Assembly: GCA_015490755.1 (NCBI GenBank) | Contig: WFXF01000076.1 | Span: 1 to 64,000, forward strand | DNA: 64,000 bases | Direction of reading: 5' to 3' | Source of the DNA: Gammaproteobacteria bacterium | Lineage (GTDB): Bacteria; Pseudomonadota; Gammaproteobacteria; JAADGQ01 | Shown: positions 20,653 to 30,687 of the stretch, one piece after another | How the letters are laid out: each line of letters starts with the position of its first letter | Position numbering within the stretch: the first letter of the stretch is position 1 | Made by a program: the position numbers and the translations under genes | Notes under the pieces: model-generated | Databases searched by the model: none | The model's input: only the letters and a program-made list of their open reading frames with translations | Told to the model about the DNA's origin: nothing

Positions 20653-21576
20653 ATGCGTAATATCTGGAGGAATTTTATAATCATAGCAGTCGTTTTACTA
20701 CTACCAGGTTGTGGTAGTAAAAGTGGAGAAGAGACAACAAGCCCTGCAACCAAAACAAAATTTGACTCATATACGCTTAAAAACAGGCCACCTACCAGTA
20801 TATTAGAGAGCGAAACTTACTCTTATACACCAATATTTACCCCCCCCATTGAAAAAGGGGTTGTTTTCACAATAACAAACCCACCTAAATGGACACTCTT
20901 TAACCCTGCCACGGGAACAATAAGCGGCAGACCTTCCCAAGCAGATATTGGTACTGATTCCAATATTATAATTAAAACCACGATTGGAAATACCACATTA
21001 ACAACTGCACCATTCTCTATCACAGTAGAAGAGAATAACCTTCCGCCACAAATCAGTGGTACACCAGAAAAGACAACCTTCTATGCCTCACGTTGGTACA
21101 CTTTCACACCCACTGCATATGACCCCGAAGGAAGCAGGCTAAAGTTTTTTATATCGAACACTCCCGGCTGGATCAGTTTTGACGAAAATACAGGAACAAT
21201 CTCTTCTCAACCAACAATTGATGATATTGGCTCAGAATATGAAATTACCATTTCTGTTTCAGATGGCAAGAATATGACCGATCTTGAGCCCTTCACCCTT
21301 TCAGTAGAGGCAGGTATAGAAACAGCGCTCATTAGCTGGACTCCTCCAACAAAAAATAGAGATGGAACTGTGCTGGAAGATTTAGCAGGCTATAAAATCT
21401 ATTATGGTAGTGAAGCAGGAAAATATAATGAATCAATTACACTCAGTTCTCTAGAGATCACTGCCTACACCATAAAAAACCTGCCCTTACCTGAGTACTT
21501 CTTTGCAATGACGGCTTTTGATATTTATGGTAACGAAAGTGAGTTCTCAGAAACAGTCAATAAACGAATTGATTAA
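20653..21576 (+). CDS. Lipoprotein with two Ig-like (CADG-type) domains and a fibronectin III domain
   Basis: Predicted outer-membrane or surface lipoprotein of 307 residues. The signal has a lipobox LLLPGC ending at Cys20. Two similar putative-Ig repeats follow, each with the pattern PPKWTLFNPATGTISGRPSQADIG or TPGWISFDENTGTISSQPTIDDIG (about 50-130 and 130-220). A C-terminal Fn3-like domain follows: LISWTPPTKNRDGTVLEDLAGYKIYYG ... FFAMTAFDIYGNESEFSE. No enzyme motif is present; it may bind polysaccharide or scaffold at the surface. It is one of only two plus-strand genes inside the minus-strand locus and ends 3 bases from the convergent glycosyltransferase. Confidence 0.85.
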   Translation: MRNIWRNFIIIAVVLLLPGCGSKSGEETTSPATKTKFDSYTLKNRPPTSILESETYSYTPIFTPPIEKGVVFTITNPPKWTLFNPATGTISGRPSQADIGTDSNIIIKTTIGNTTLTTAPFSITVEENNLPPQISGTPEKTTFYASRWYTFTPTAYDPEGSRLKFFISNTPGWISFDENTGTISSQPTIDDIGSEYEITISVSDGKNMTDLEPFTLSVEAGIETALISWTPPTKNRDGTVLEDLAGYKIYYGSEAGKYNESITLSSLEITAYTIKNLPLPEYFFAMTAFDIYGNESEFSETVNKRID

Positions 21577-21579
21577 GCT

Positions 21580-22716
21580 CTACCGTAGCATTGAAATATA
21601 GATCGCTCTATATTTCTCAGCCATTATTTTTGATGATAGCCGACTTATCAGAAACCTAAAGCCTGCTTCAGACTTGCAAGTAAAAGACTCCCTGTTGCTT
21701 GCAAAACGGTTAATCTCCTCTATAAATTTCTGCTTTGGCGGCTCTGTTTCAACCAATGTACCCAGTTTACCCTCATCTAAAGCAGCGGGAATCCCACCCA
21801 CCGCAGTAGAAATAATTGGAACTTTAAGCGCAAGTGCCTCCAAAAGGGTCATAGGTAACCCCTCATGCATAGAAGTAATCAGTAGCAAATCCAGCTTCGA
21901 AAGATAAGCGGCTATATTTTCTTGAAACCCCATCAAAAAAACACTGTTTTCAATATCATAATGTGACACGAGACTTTTTATATCATTAAGTAGTGGCCCC
22001 TCACCAAAAATATAGAACTCATATTGTGATGGATTTTTTTTTATTAGATGAGCGGCGATTTCAATAAAGAGGTCAATTTGCTTAACGGGCACAAACCTTC
22101 CCACAAATGCTATTTTTATACGGTTATCAGGAAAATCCTGCTCTATAGCTTCTTTGGCTCTTACTGCAACCTCGTCAGGATCAATACCATTGCCTATTGT
22201 GATGAGTCTATTTTTATGAAAAGTTTTTTGTAGTTTTTGAGTCAAATCCTCTGAGACTGAAATCACATGCTTTTGTATATATTTACCACATAGTTCATCG
22301 AGCTTATGCAGAGCTGTTTTATGCGCTTGCCAAAATTTAAAGGTAAATTCTTGTGCACCGTGACATGTTCGAAGAGACGATATTCGTAAAGAAAGTAACG
22401 TAACGATAGAACCAATAATATTTTCTTTGAATCGATGCGTATGTATTAGATCGGGCTTCTGGTCATAAACCCACTTTATAACTTTAAATATAATCTGGGC
22501 TGTGTTGAATCTGGTTTCATCAAAAACAGTAACGCGTATATTTTTTTCAAGTAGTTTTTGTTCAAGCAATCCGTGATTTAATAAAATGACTGATAGTGAA
22601 ATATCAGGATAGTTATCCAGCTCTTTTACCAAGTTGTATAACTGCACTTCTGCTCCAGCCCATAAATCCCCTGATGCGAGATGAATCACCTGGATTGTTT
22701 TTTGCGAATGAGACAT
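21580..22716 (-). CDS. Glycosyltransferase, family 4
   Basis: GT-B glycosyltransferase of 378 residues. It opens IQVIHLASGDLWAGAEVQLYNLVKEL. The donor domain starts IKIAFVGRFVPVKQIDLFIEIA, and the EX7E site is SMHEGLPMTLLEALALKVPIISTAVGG. It is expected to act on the lipid-linked glycan in the cytoplasm; specificity unknown. It lies 6 bases after the DegT-type aminotransferase gene, so they are probably co-transcribed. Confidence 0.9.
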   Translation of the reverse strand: MSHSQKTIQVIHLASGDLWAGAEVQLYNLVKELDNYPDISLSVILLNHGLLEQKLLEKNIRVTVFDETRFNTAQIIFKVIKWVYDQKPDLIHTHRFKENIIGSIVTLLSLRISSLRTCHGAQEFTFKFWQAHKTALHKLDELCGKYIQKHVISVSEDLTQKLQKTFHKNRLITIGNGIDPDEVAVRAKEAIEQDFPDNRIKIAFVGRFVPVKQIDLFIEIAAHLIKKNPSQYEFYIFGEGPLLNDIKSLVSHYDIENSVFLMGFQENIAAYLSKLDLLLITSMHEGLPMTLLEALALKVPIISTAVGGIPAALDEGKLGTLVETEPPKQKFIEEINRFASNRESFTCKSEAGFRFLISRLSSKIMAEKYRAIYISMLR

Positions 22717-22722
22717 TCGGTA

Positions 22723-23880
22723 CTAACTATACTTTTTTAAAATAAATTCGATTGTATCCAGTGATCGGTCACGCACACGCGAATGTGTAGGGAGCGTAAT
22801 CAATCGATCAGCAAAGCTGACTGCATTAGGGTAATGGCCTCTCTTATCAAGAAAATCATCCATACCATCAATTTCTGATAGTGGCTTTTTGTACATTTTT
22901 GAAACACCCACTCCAGACAGATATAAAGCAGTTAATGCACCCTCTCTATCCGCATGGCTTTTAAGTAATAACGGATAACGTAACAACCTTGAGCCACCGC
23001 TATCATCACACTGACTTACAAGATCAACCACACTTTTGCCATCAAAAGCAGCCATCATCTCTCTGAACCGATATTCAACGAGAGAGTCACGAGCAATGTA
23101 TTCAACCAGATTTGCAGGCAAATCATAAAATGTACGCCAATCAATCCCTTCAATTGATGAAAGCTCTTTATACTTTGTTTCACCTAACTTTAAAAAAGGG
23201 ACTTTATCAATCCACCAAAAGGTCGCCGGATTAATCAGCCGATTATAGAGTGAAACTTTTGTTTTTCGCTTTAACAGTGCACGCTTTGATTTTTCCCCAG
23301 TAAATAGTGGCTGTTCCAGATAAGTATCCATGGAATCATCACGACATAAAACCGCACCGCCACCCATCAAGTTAACAGGCTTACCCCGCCCAAAACTCAA
23401 TACAATCAAATCACCTAGCCAAATATTGGTCGCACCTGGCTCACGGAATGCCTGCGCGCTATCTTCGATTAATAAAAGTTCATTTTTTTGGGTGAGTTGT
23501 CGAATTGCAGAAAGATCCTCCGGAATGCCCAGAAAATTGACCGCAATCACTGCAACACTGTTTTCAGTGATTTTTGCAGCCATCTCTTCCAGATTCATTC
23601 TGGGTTGATCTTCACGAAAGTCTACAAGCACAGGACGTGCACCCGCATAAATAGTCGCACTCACCAGATCAGGACAAGCATATGCAGGTATTAAAACTTC
23701 CGGTGTATGAATATCTTTTTTGTGGCGAATAGCGGCCAATACAGCCGATGCCAGAGCCGCTGTTCCTGATCTATAATAATTAACAGTAAACCCACCAAAT
23801 ACAGCATCTAAAACTGTTTTTGGGTTTTCAAGGCCTTCAAATTTAATCGGTTCACCGACAACTGTTTGCTGATAAAACAT
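22723..23880 (-). CDS. DegT/DnrJ/EryC1/StrS-type aminotransferase
   Basis: PLP-dependent enzyme of 385 residues in the sugar aminotransferase family. YYRSGTAALASAV binds the cofactor phosphate, EDSAQAF holds the PLP-contacting Asp, and the Schiff-base lysine is expected at SFGRGKPVNLMGGGAV. It may make an amino sugar for the exopolysaccharide. The region after residue 200 diverges from the classic family and the GRGKP site replaces the usual SxHKxx, so another PLP role is possible. It sits between two glycosyltransferase genes with gaps of 6 bases or fewer. Confidence 0.78.
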   Translation of the reverse strand: MFYQQTVVGEPIKFEGLENPKTVLDAVFGGFTVNYYRSGTAALASAVLAAIRHKKDIHTPEVLIPAYACPDLVSATIYAGARPVLVDFREDQPRMNLEEMAAKITENSVAVIAVNFLGIPEDLSAIRQLTQKNELLLIEDSAQAFREPGATNIWLGDLIVLSFGRGKPVNLMGGGAVLCRDDSMDTYLEQPLFTGEKSKRALLKRKTKVSLYNRLINPATFWWIDKVPFLKLGETKYKELSSIEGIDWRTFYDLPANLVEYIARDSLVEYRFREMMAAFDGKSVVDLVSQCDDSGGSRLLRYPLLLKSHADREGALTALYLSGVGVSKMYKKPLSEIDGMDDFLDKRGHYPNAVSFADRLITLPTHSRVRDRSLDTIEFILKKYS

Positions 23881-23881
23881 G

Positions 23882-25015
23882 TTACCTCTTTGATGGCTGC
23901 CAAGTTGTCATACGTTTCCCTGTCAAAAAAAGAAATATTGCATAAGAAATGGCGATGTTCGACTCAACAAAAAAGAAAGGAATCTTGATGAAAGTACTAT
24001 TTCGTATCGATTCTGATAGAAAGCCAGCAAATACCAAACTATAAAATACGATTTGCAGCCCGAATATTATAGCATAAAAAGCACTATCAACTGCTAAAAT
24101 AGCAGAAACAGACAGTGTCAGTATCATAAATAAAGGAACCAACCACCGCATAATTTTATGGCTCCATACAAGAAAAGAAAAAATACCATACTTTAATGGA
24201 TTGAGTACTTCCACTTTTTTTGCAATGGCTGAAATACCACGCAATACAGTACGAACCTTGCGCTGAAACTCCTTTTTATTATCCTTAACGTCTTTATAAT
24301 AACCATAAACATCAGCCGCTGAAACGGCAATATTACCCTTTTTCACACAATTCAGCGCCGTATTAAAGTCACTGGGAACATCAGCATCCCACTCATCACA
24401 AATATCTTTTCTTGCGGCAAAAAAAGAGCCACTCAGCCCGACTAAACTACAAATATCTGTTTCCATGCGACGTAGCCACATTTCATAGCGCACATAAAGA
24501 CCTTCACCAACCACCTTACCATCGTCACTGATAAAGCGATCTTCACTTGAAACTGCTCCTACAGCAGGATCATCAAAGTATCGAACCATCTTGGTAATAG
24601 CACCATTCGGAATATCGGTTGCGACATCAGAAAATATTAAAATATCACCTGTTGCTTCGTTAATAGCTTTCCACTGTGCATACTCTTTGCCTTTGCGCTC
24701 ATCTACGCATACCAAATGAACCCCCTCACTTTCATAGCGAGATACAATTTCGTGTGTTTTATCCGTAGAAGCATCAGAAGCAATAATAATTTCCAGATGA
24801 CTTAGTGGGTAATTAATCGCCAATGTATTGTCAATTTTTTGGGTGATTCGTGCCTCTTCATTGTGCACGGTGATAATCAATGTCACATTTTTTGTATTAT
24901 GTTCATGATGAGTACGATAAGACGCTCTTCTCTTTCTTACTAACAAGAGAATAACGGGATAAATAAAATAGCTGTAGATTGTTCCAATAAAGACAGCCCA
25001 AAATATAAATTCCAT
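23882..25015 (-). CDS. Membrane-associated glycosyltransferase, family 2
   Basis: GT-A glycosyltransferase of 377 residues. An N-terminal membrane segment (FWAVFIGTIYSYFIYPVILLLV) is followed by the catalytic domain VTLIITVHNEEARI, with the DXD-like IFSDVATDIP. Further in are SSEDRF and the QxxRW-like KEFQRKVRTVLRG. Two or three C-terminal membrane segments follow. The shape resembles processive or polyprenyl-linked family 2 enzymes such as those related to hyaluronan or cellulose synthases, but it is shorter. The stop lies 1 base before the aminotransferase ATG. Confidence 0.86.
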   Translation of the reverse strand: MEFIFWAVFIGTIYSYFIYPVILLLVRKRRASYRTHHEHNTKNVTLIITVHNEEARITQKIDNTLAINYPLSHLEIIIASDASTDKTHEIVSRYESEGVHLVCVDERKGKEYAQWKAINEATGDILIFSDVATDIPNGAITKMVRYFDDPAVGAVSSEDRFISDDGKVVGEGLYVRYEMWLRRMETDICSLVGLSGSFFAARKDICDEWDADVPSDFNTALNCVKKGNIAVSAADVYGYYKDVKDNKKEFQRKVRTVLRGISAIAKKVEVLNPLKYGIFSFLVWSHKIMRWLVPLFMILTLSVSAILAVDSAFYAIIFGLQIVFYSLVFAGFLSESIRNSTFIKIPFFFVESNIAISYAIFLFLTGKRMTTWQPSKR

Positions 25016-25130
25016 TCGGTATCCGCGCTTTTTTTAATCAAAGTATACTTAAAGTCAAACTTGGCAGATCAATACCAAGGTCAATAGAATCATTTTAACG
25101 CCGTTCATTCATCTCATTCCGAAGATAGTA

Positions 25131-26243
25131 TTACCCTAATGGAGATAAATAACCTGCAATACGCCTTTTAAAGCTCAGAATACTATTTTCAATTTTAAAT
25201 TTAAGTTTATTTTTTTGGAGCGCCACAGAATACAATATATCAAAATCATTAGAAAGTGACTTTTTATACTGACCATCACCCACCAAAAAATTGTAGATAT
25301 CAGCACCTTGATCCTTGTTATATTCAATCGCCAAATAGTGACAAACATAACCTGGGCGAAATGCTTTATCAGGTAAATAATTAAACCCGGTTTGAATCAT
25401 ATATACGTGGCGATTATGAACCAGGCTATATATATAACCAATGACATCATCACCCACTTTAATTTTGAGTAATTGTACTTCTGAAAATTCAAAACGTTTA
25501 GTGATAATTGATTGGTGGAAATTAACCCAATTTTTCTTTGCAAATATTCCAGCGACACCCTTGGCAATCCAGTATTTTTGGTGCAGTTCACCTAAATTGC
25601 TAAAATATTGCAGAGCTTTATCAACATTATCTGCACAATACAGCGTTACCTTCCCTAACTCTTCATACTTTCTAAGCGAACGACGCAGCTGTGCCCGACT
25701 ATTTTTGCTGAGAGTTGTTATGTAATCCTGGTTGCTATCTTTTAATTTTTTTAGATCCACATATCTGGAAATCCAATCTTCAGTAATACATAATTTTAAT
25801 TTTTTATCTTTTATAACTTTTGAGATAAGCAGTGGATTATCGGACAAAATACGATTGATAATGATTTCATCGAACGAGATATCACTACTCATCAAGTACT
25901 CTAAAAATGCATCTGCAACTTCAACCTCCAATCCCCGCTTTGCAATAAAACCATTATATTCAGCAAACATATCATCGTGACGGTTTCCTGATTCATTTAA
26001 ATAAAGTGCTTTGGAAGATATGATGCCTCGACGTTTGATGTGGTTTATAAAGAATGGAGCAATTCCGACCACATTATGGCCTGTTGTAGCCACAAGAAAA
26101 AACCAATTTCCATCAAATAAATTCGTCCCTGCTTCGTACCAACCCCATGATTGAAAATAAGAGAGATCAGAAAAGGGTTCTAATTGATGAATTAGCTCAT
26201 TAATAACCATTAAGTTATCTATTTTTTTAACCAAAAAAGACAT
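25131..26243 (-). CDS. GNAT-fold acetyltransferase, CelD/BcsL-like
   Basis: About 370 residues with the pattern of the Acetyltransf_6 (CelD-like) group. An N-terminal half contains PFSDLSYFQSWGWYEAG and WFFLVATTGHNVVGIAPFFI. The later GNAT half contains SRAQLRRSLRKYEELGKVTLY, GDDVIGYIYSLVHNRHVYMIQTGFN and the closing YNFLVGDGQYKKSLSN. Members modify sugars or cell-envelope polymers. ATG at 26243 is preferred over a TTG five codons upstream; neither has a clear ribosome site. The 115-base gap downstream shows nothing notable. Confidence 0.75.
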   Translation of the reverse strand: MSFLVKKIDNLMVINELIHQLEPFSDLSYFQSWGWYEAGTNLFDGNWFFLVATTGHNVVGIAPFFINHIKRRGIISSKALYLNESGNRHDDMFAEYNGFIAKRGLEVEVADAFLEYLMSSDISFDEIIINRILSDNPLLISKVIKDKKLKLCITEDWISRYVDLKKLKDSNQDYITTLSKNSRAQLRRSLRKYEELGKVTLYCADNVDKALQYFSNLGELHQKYWIAKGVAGIFAKKNWVNFHQSIITKRFEFSEVQLLKIKVGDDVIGYIYSLVHNRHVYMIQTGFNYLPDKAFRPGYVCHYLAIEYNKDQGADIYNFLVGDGQYKKSLSNDFDILYSVALQKNKLKFKIENSILSFKRRIAGYLSPLG

Positions 26244-26295
26244 GTTATTTATAAACAATATTCATGGCAAACTGGCGAGCGTTTTAATGCACCAT

Positions 26296-27321
26296 CTAAC
26301 TGACACGTAATTTTTTATCATACGAGGTTCCAAATAAAAGCGATCCATAAGGAATAAAATTAACCACCCTAACTATGCAAATAGTTAAAAACAAAGTGAC
26401 AGTAAGAATTGATAAATACGAGATTATAGGAACATGTACATACTTATTTAAAACCAAAGAAACTCCTTTCAGTATTATTGGGGCATGAAGTAGATATATA
26501 CCCATTGTGTTCTTCCCTACAAAACCTAGCGGCAACCGTCCATTGTAAAAAAACATAAAGAAAAGCACAAAAGTCACTAAATAAAGATATTGAATTAAAA
26601 CTCCACCATAACTTTCGAAGCTATCTTGCATATACAGTGCGAAAATAAAAAATAATAATACCGGCACAAATAATTTTTTAAGATCTGAAGACTCAGATAT
26701 TTTGAATAATACAATGCCCAACAAATAGAACTGAAACCCCCACAAAGCATGCAATATAGGCTCTTGCCCTCCCGAAATTTCCAAGTATGGTGAAATAAAT
26801 GGGACAAGCAGTTTATACGTAACAAAATACAATAAAAATATTAATAATAAGATCGCGTTGTTTTCTATATAGGTAATTTTTTTAATCACAGGAAAACATA
26901 AACGTATCAAAAACAGAGAAAACAAAAAGTACAACTGAGGCGCATAAACAGAGCCATAAGCTGATATAAAAAACTCTTGAAAAGAAGCTCCAACAACTAT
27001 TTTTTCATCAAGAAGTCCCGTTAACTCAAAAATATATCGGGATAAAGCATAAAGTAGTGTAAAAATCACCCATGGAATAATTAACCTAAAAAAACTTTTT
27101 TTAATGTATTCAATATAACTTCCCGTATGTGTCGTACCTCTTAAAAATAAATAACCATCAACAAGAAAAAAAACAGGGACTGAGATGCTATGAACTATAA
27201 ATGAAATAATTTCTTTTTGCTGTTGCGGCAACTCAACACAGTAACTTAAAGCATGTACACCGATAATCATAATGATTGCGATAGCTCGCATATCATCCAG
27301 AAAGTATAGACGGCTATTCAT
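26296..27321 (-). CDS. Acyltransferase family 3 membrane protein
   Basis: Integral membrane protein of 341 residues with about 10 hydrophobic segments. It has the family 3 features FLDDMRAIAIIMIIGVHAL (catalytic-type His) and PVFFLVDGYLFLRG near the start, with GIYLLHAPI near the end. Such proteins move acetyl or other acyl groups onto sugars of surface polysaccharides. It overlaps the upstream ATP-grasp gene by 4 bases, so translation is coupled. A second family member is at 35212-36276. Confidence 0.87.
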   Translation of the reverse strand: MNSRLYFLDDMRAIAIIMIIGVHALSYCVELPQQQKEIISFIVHSISVPVFFLVDGYLFLRGTTHTGSYIEYIKKSFFRLIIPWVIFTLLYALSRYIFELTGLLDEKIVVGASFQEFFISAYGSVYAPQLYFLFSLFLIRLCFPVIKKITYIENNAILLLIFLLYFVTYKLLVPFISPYLEISGGQEPILHALWGFQFYLLGIVLFKISESSDLKKLFVPVLLFFIFALYMQDSFESYGGVLIQYLYLVTFVLFFMFFYNGRLPLGFVGKNTMGIYLLHAPIILKGVSLVLNKYVHVPIISYLSILTVTLFLTICIVRVVNFIPYGSLLFGTSYDKKLRVS

Positions 27322-28514
27322 TGAATGAATTGCCTGATATATACCTTAAATTCAAACAGCGCAGGCTTAATATCTAAAAATCGATTGATTTCATGCTTTG
27401 TTCTCAACGGTCGAATCATTAAAAATTGCATACAGCGAGTAATTTTATCAACCAGAGTATAACGCTCTGACTTTAAATAAATAAACAAACCATCGATATC
27501 TCCTAACAACCACCGAAGCCGAACTCCCTTACGATACTCTTCCGCAATCGGTGCCGCAGTTTTCATTTGTGATGAATATACCCAATGAGGAAAGTTAACC
27601 CCCGAATCAATTGCTAATTGCAGGGAACCCCAAAAGCGTGTGTTAACCTCCATTAAATAGGGTTTTCCTGCTGTGTCGACTCTAAATTCAACCATTGCAA
27701 CACCATGCCATTTCGCATTGCTCAATAAGCTTTGAGCATAATTTTTTAAAGATTCATCAATCGCAATACTTTCACTCAGAACACTAACCCCACCCCATGG
27801 TGGCTTTTCCCGAATTCGCCTATGCGCAAAAAATACTTTAGGCTCTCCTTTATCATAAAAACAGAAGATTCCTGCTCCATGCCCAGGAATAAATTCTTGA
27901 ATCATGAATTCGTGGGTAGCGAGATATTTATCATTATCAAGTGCTTCTTTTAAATCTCGAGTGGATTGCAATATTCGAACTTGCGTACTAATCCACCTGT
28001 TATTTTCAAAAATGTGTGAAAGTGAAGGTTTGAGTACACAAGGAAACTTTTGATTGTTAACATCTAACTCTTCAGCGCATGAATAAAACTTTGACCCAGG
28101 CACAGGAATGTTTAATTCAGGTGCTAGTTTAGTGATTTTGGCTTTATTCGCAATATTCATGACTTGTTGATAGGATGCGAATGGTAATTCTACGTTAGGA
28201 ATCTTATCTTTACAGATCAATATCAATTGACTTGTAATTTCCGTGACAGGTAACAGTAAATTTATCGAATATTTTACAATTACTTCTGATAACCAATTGA
28301 CAAAGATATCAGGATTTTTTTTTGCCGACGGGCATTGCAAATACAAATGAGAAAACCGAGAATTTGCAGCGAGCGCGTTACCCATAGCGTCCGCAGTAAT
28401 AATACGGGTATTTTCTAACAAACCAATTGAGCGAGTGACTGCCAATGCGCTTCGTTGATTAGCATCTAACACCAATACAACCGTGTTACCTGTATCATTT
28501 AAAGACATAAACAA
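27318..28514 (-). CDS. ATP-grasp domain protein (carboxylate-amine ligase type)
   Basis: Protein of 398 residues with an N-terminal Rossmann-like part (VVLVLDANQRSALAVTRSIG). A carbamoyl-phosphate-synthase-like ATP-grasp domain follows: FPCVLKPSLSHIF, FMIQEFIPGHGAGIF, and the metal site MVEFRVDTAGKPYLMEVNTRFWGSLQLAID. It likely joins a carboxylate to an amine, perhaps an amino acid to a uronic acid of the exopolysaccharide, as related genes are common in such loci; this is inference. The start may be the second Met (28508). It is divergent from the plus-strand glycosyltransferase, 51 bases away. Confidence 0.82.
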   Translation of the reverse strand: MFMSLNDTGNTVVLVLDANQRSALAVTRSIGLLENTRIITADAMGNALAANSRFSHLYLQCPSAKKNPDIFVNWLSEVIVKYSINLLLPVTEITSQLILICKDKIPNVELPFASYQQVMNIANKAKITKLAPELNIPVPGSKFYSCAEELDVNNQKFPCVLKPSLSHIFENNRWISTQVRILQSTRDLKEALDNDKYLATHEFMIQEFIPGHGAGIFCFYDKGEPKVFFAHRRIREKPPWGGVSVLSESIAIDESLKNYAQSLLSNAKWHGVAMVEFRVDTAGKPYLMEVNTRFWGSLQLAIDSGVNFPHWVYSSQMKTAAPIAEEYRKGVRLRWLLGDIDGLFIYLKSERYTLVDKITRCMQFLMIRPLRTKHEINRFLDIKPALFEFKVYIRQFIQ

Positions 28515-28565
28515 ATGAGCTCATTAATTAGTTAATTATACGATAGTTAAGGAATACAGATAAAA

Positions 28566-29681
28566 ATGAAGACCGTTCTTCATGTCATAGATACCACTGG
28601 GCCAGGAGGTGCTGAAACGATTTTCCTTCAGTTAGCTAAAAAAGTCGCTGAAAATGGATATAGAAGTATTGCGTTGATTCGAGGAAGTGGCTGGATTCAA
28701 TCTCAGCTTGAACAACTTGGCATTCCCTTTTACATCATAGATTGCAAAGGCTCCTTCAATCTTAAATACCTGTCATCACTCGTTAAACTGATCCTAACAA
28801 AAAAAGTAGATGTCATTCAATCTCACTTACTGGGTTCCAGTGTTTATTGCAGCATGGCAGGCATCATAACAAAGACTCGTGTTATTTCTACATTTCATGG
28901 AATGGTCGATATCTCTCCAAATGAACGTTTTCTAAAAACAAAGCTTCTCGCACTGCAGCTTGGAAGCAGTAAAATCGTAGCGGTTACAGATATACTTCGC
29001 AAAATGATATGTGATTTAGGAACAATCCAAAGCTCAAAAGTCACAACGATCTATAATGGAATTGATATCAGTTTATACAAAAAAATATCTACTAAAGAGT
29101 ATCGTAATAAATTAAACATCAATGAAAATGATATATTGATCGGTTCGCTGGGTAATATCCGCACACCAAAAAACTATCCGCTGGCCATTAAAACTATTAA
29201 AGAGATCCATAAACAAGACTGGAAGGTTCATTATGCTATTGCAGGTCAAGGCAATAATAAGCAAATGGCTCCGCTTGTAAAATTGATTGACGAACTTAAC
29301 TTAAATGGTTATGTGCACCTTTTAGGGTTCACAGAAAAAACCCAGTCATTTCTCTCTTCAATTGATATTTTTTTAATGAATTCCTCTTCGGAAGGGCACC
29401 CACTGGCATTAACACAAGCGATGGCAAATGAACTGCCCATTGTATCAACAAAGTCTGGTGTAGAATTAATTGTCATAGATAAAAAGGAAGCTTTGATATC
29501 AGGCTCAATGACACCCAAGGAGTTGGCAGATATGATCATCTTGCTTCTTAAGAATGATAACTTAGCTAAAACCATCGGGAAAAATGCTTTTTATAAAGCT
29601 AAAGAGAAATTTACACTGGATTCAATGTATCAGGCTTATTTAGAGCTTTATGTCGAAGATTATCGGCTACCGAAGAGCTAA
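28566..29681 (+). CDS. Glycosyltransferase, family 4
   Basis: GT-B glycosyltransferase of 371 residues. It opens VLHVIDTTGPGGAETIFLQLAKKV. The donor domain begins DILIGSLGNIRTPKNYPLAIKTIKEI, and the site is NSSSEGHPLALTQAMANELPIVSTKSG, in which the second EX7E Glu is a Gln. An AAGGA lies about 13 bases before the ATG, rather far. It is the only enzyme gene on the plus strand within the minus-strand block, needs its own promoter in the 51-base gap, and ends 12 bases from the convergent GT2 gene. Confidence 0.88.
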   Translation: MKTVLHVIDTTGPGGAETIFLQLAKKVAENGYRSIALIRGSGWIQSQLEQLGIPFYIIDCKGSFNLKYLSSLVKLILTKKVDVIQSHLLGSSVYCSMAGIITKTRVISTFHGMVDISPNERFLKTKLLALQLGSSKIVAVTDILRKMICDLGTIQSSKVTTIYNGIDISLYKKISTKEYRNKLNINENDILIGSLGNIRTPKNYPLAIKTIKEIHKQDWKVHYAIAGQGNNKQMAPLVKLIDELNLNGYVHLLGFTEKTQSFLSSIDIFLMNSSSEGHPLALTQAMANELPIVSTKSGVELIVIDKKEALISGSMTPKELADMIILLLKNDNLAKTIGKNAFYKAKEKFTLDSMYQAYLELYVEDYRLPKS

Positions 29682-29693
29682 AAACGTAGCTAT

Positions 29694-30614
29694 TTACCTC
29701 GTTGACAGCGCCGCAATCAATGAATAGCTCCGCCCAAACAGATATACATAGCAAATAGGTATATTTTTAACGATAAAACCGACCCCATAATCATGGAAAA
29801 TTTTCACGGACATCATAATTGTTAGAATAATTATGAGAGAGATAGCCAAGCTAATATAGGTATTCGACAAAAGGAACAGGCTAATTAAGAAAAATACATG
29901 CAGCCCCCCAAACAGCAATGCCAAATTAGCAACTTTTGATATTTTAAATGCTTTAAAGCTGCTAAAATCCCCTTTTCCGTGCCAAACTTCTCTCTTAAAA
30001 AAAGCTTTGATTGTCACTGGAAATCCATCGTGTATCACTTTTAATTTTTTGTTTACAACAATGTTAACGCCTTTTTTTTTCGCTCTCATCGAAAATTCAT
30101 AATCTTCGCCTGTTTCCAGTGACGAATCAAACCTGCCAATTTTTTCAAATACAGTTCTGCTTAGAACGATATTAGCACCGTTAATATAATCAACATTTTT
30201 AGTAGATAATGGTTTAAACCAGTTCCTTTCAATCCAACCAGGATTTTCTCTGACGCTACAACGAGCTCCCGTTACAATATTGCCATACTCAATAGCGTTC
30301 AATTCCTTGGTTAATTCATTAACCCATGACTGTGTAAGACGGACATCAGCATCCAAAAAAGCAATCACTTTACCTATTGAATGTGACACGCCATAATTCC
30401 TGGCATATGCAACACTATTGCGTTCTATCTCAAAAATATTGCATAAATACTTTAATGCTACCTTTCCTGTATCATCCGTTGAACCATTATTAACGATAAT
30501 CGTTTCATACTTTAAAGGAACCCCTTCAAAGTGCTCTTTTATTGATAATAAAAGATTTTCAATGCACTCACTTTCATTATATGCAGGTATAATTATTGAT
30601 AACCCAACACCCAT
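29694..30614 (-). CDS. Glycosyltransferase, family 2
   Basis: GT-A glycosyltransferase of 306 residues. It opens LSIIIPAYNESECIENLLLSI, the DXD is in VIAFLDADVRL (near 91) and the acceptor-side motif is ETGEDYEFSMRAKKKG. One or two hydrophobic segments at the C-terminus (NLALLFGGLHVFFLISLFLL and onward) probably attach it to the inner membrane. Specificity is unknown. It follows the secreted lyase-like gene by 73 bases that contain a hairpin. Confidence 0.87.
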   Translation of the reverse strand: MGVGLSIIIPAYNESECIENLLLSIKEHFEGVPLKYETIIVNNGSTDDTGKVALKYLCNIFEIERNSVAYARNYGVSHSIGKVIAFLDADVRLTQSWVNELTKELNAIEYGNIVTGARCSVRENPGWIERNWFKPLSTKNVDYINGANIVLSRTVFEKIGRFDSSLETGEDYEFSMRAKKKGVNIVVNKKLKVIHDGFPVTIKAFFKREVWHGKGDFSSFKAFKISKVANLALLFGGLHVFFLISLFLLSNTYISLAISLIIILTIMMSVKIFHDYGVGFIVKNIPICYVYLFGRSYSLIAALSTR

Positions 30615-30643
30615 CTTGAACCTACCTCAACTAAAAAATAGTT

Positions 30644-30679
30644 AATTGATACTTTAGAAACACCAAAAAAGTATCAATT
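30644..30679 (-). terminator. Hairpin after the lyase-like gene, possible terminator
   Basis: AATTGATACTTT at 30644-30655 pairs perfectly with AAAGTATCAATT at 30668-30679, a 12-base stem with a 12-base loop. It lies 8 bases beyond the stop of the lyase-like gene in its direction of transcription. After the stem the minus strand reads AACTATTTTTTAG, a T run a few bases late. It could end or attenuate transcription into the GT2 gene. The stem is AT-rich, so strength is uncertain. Confidence 0.5.
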
Positions 30680-30687
30680 TAAACATC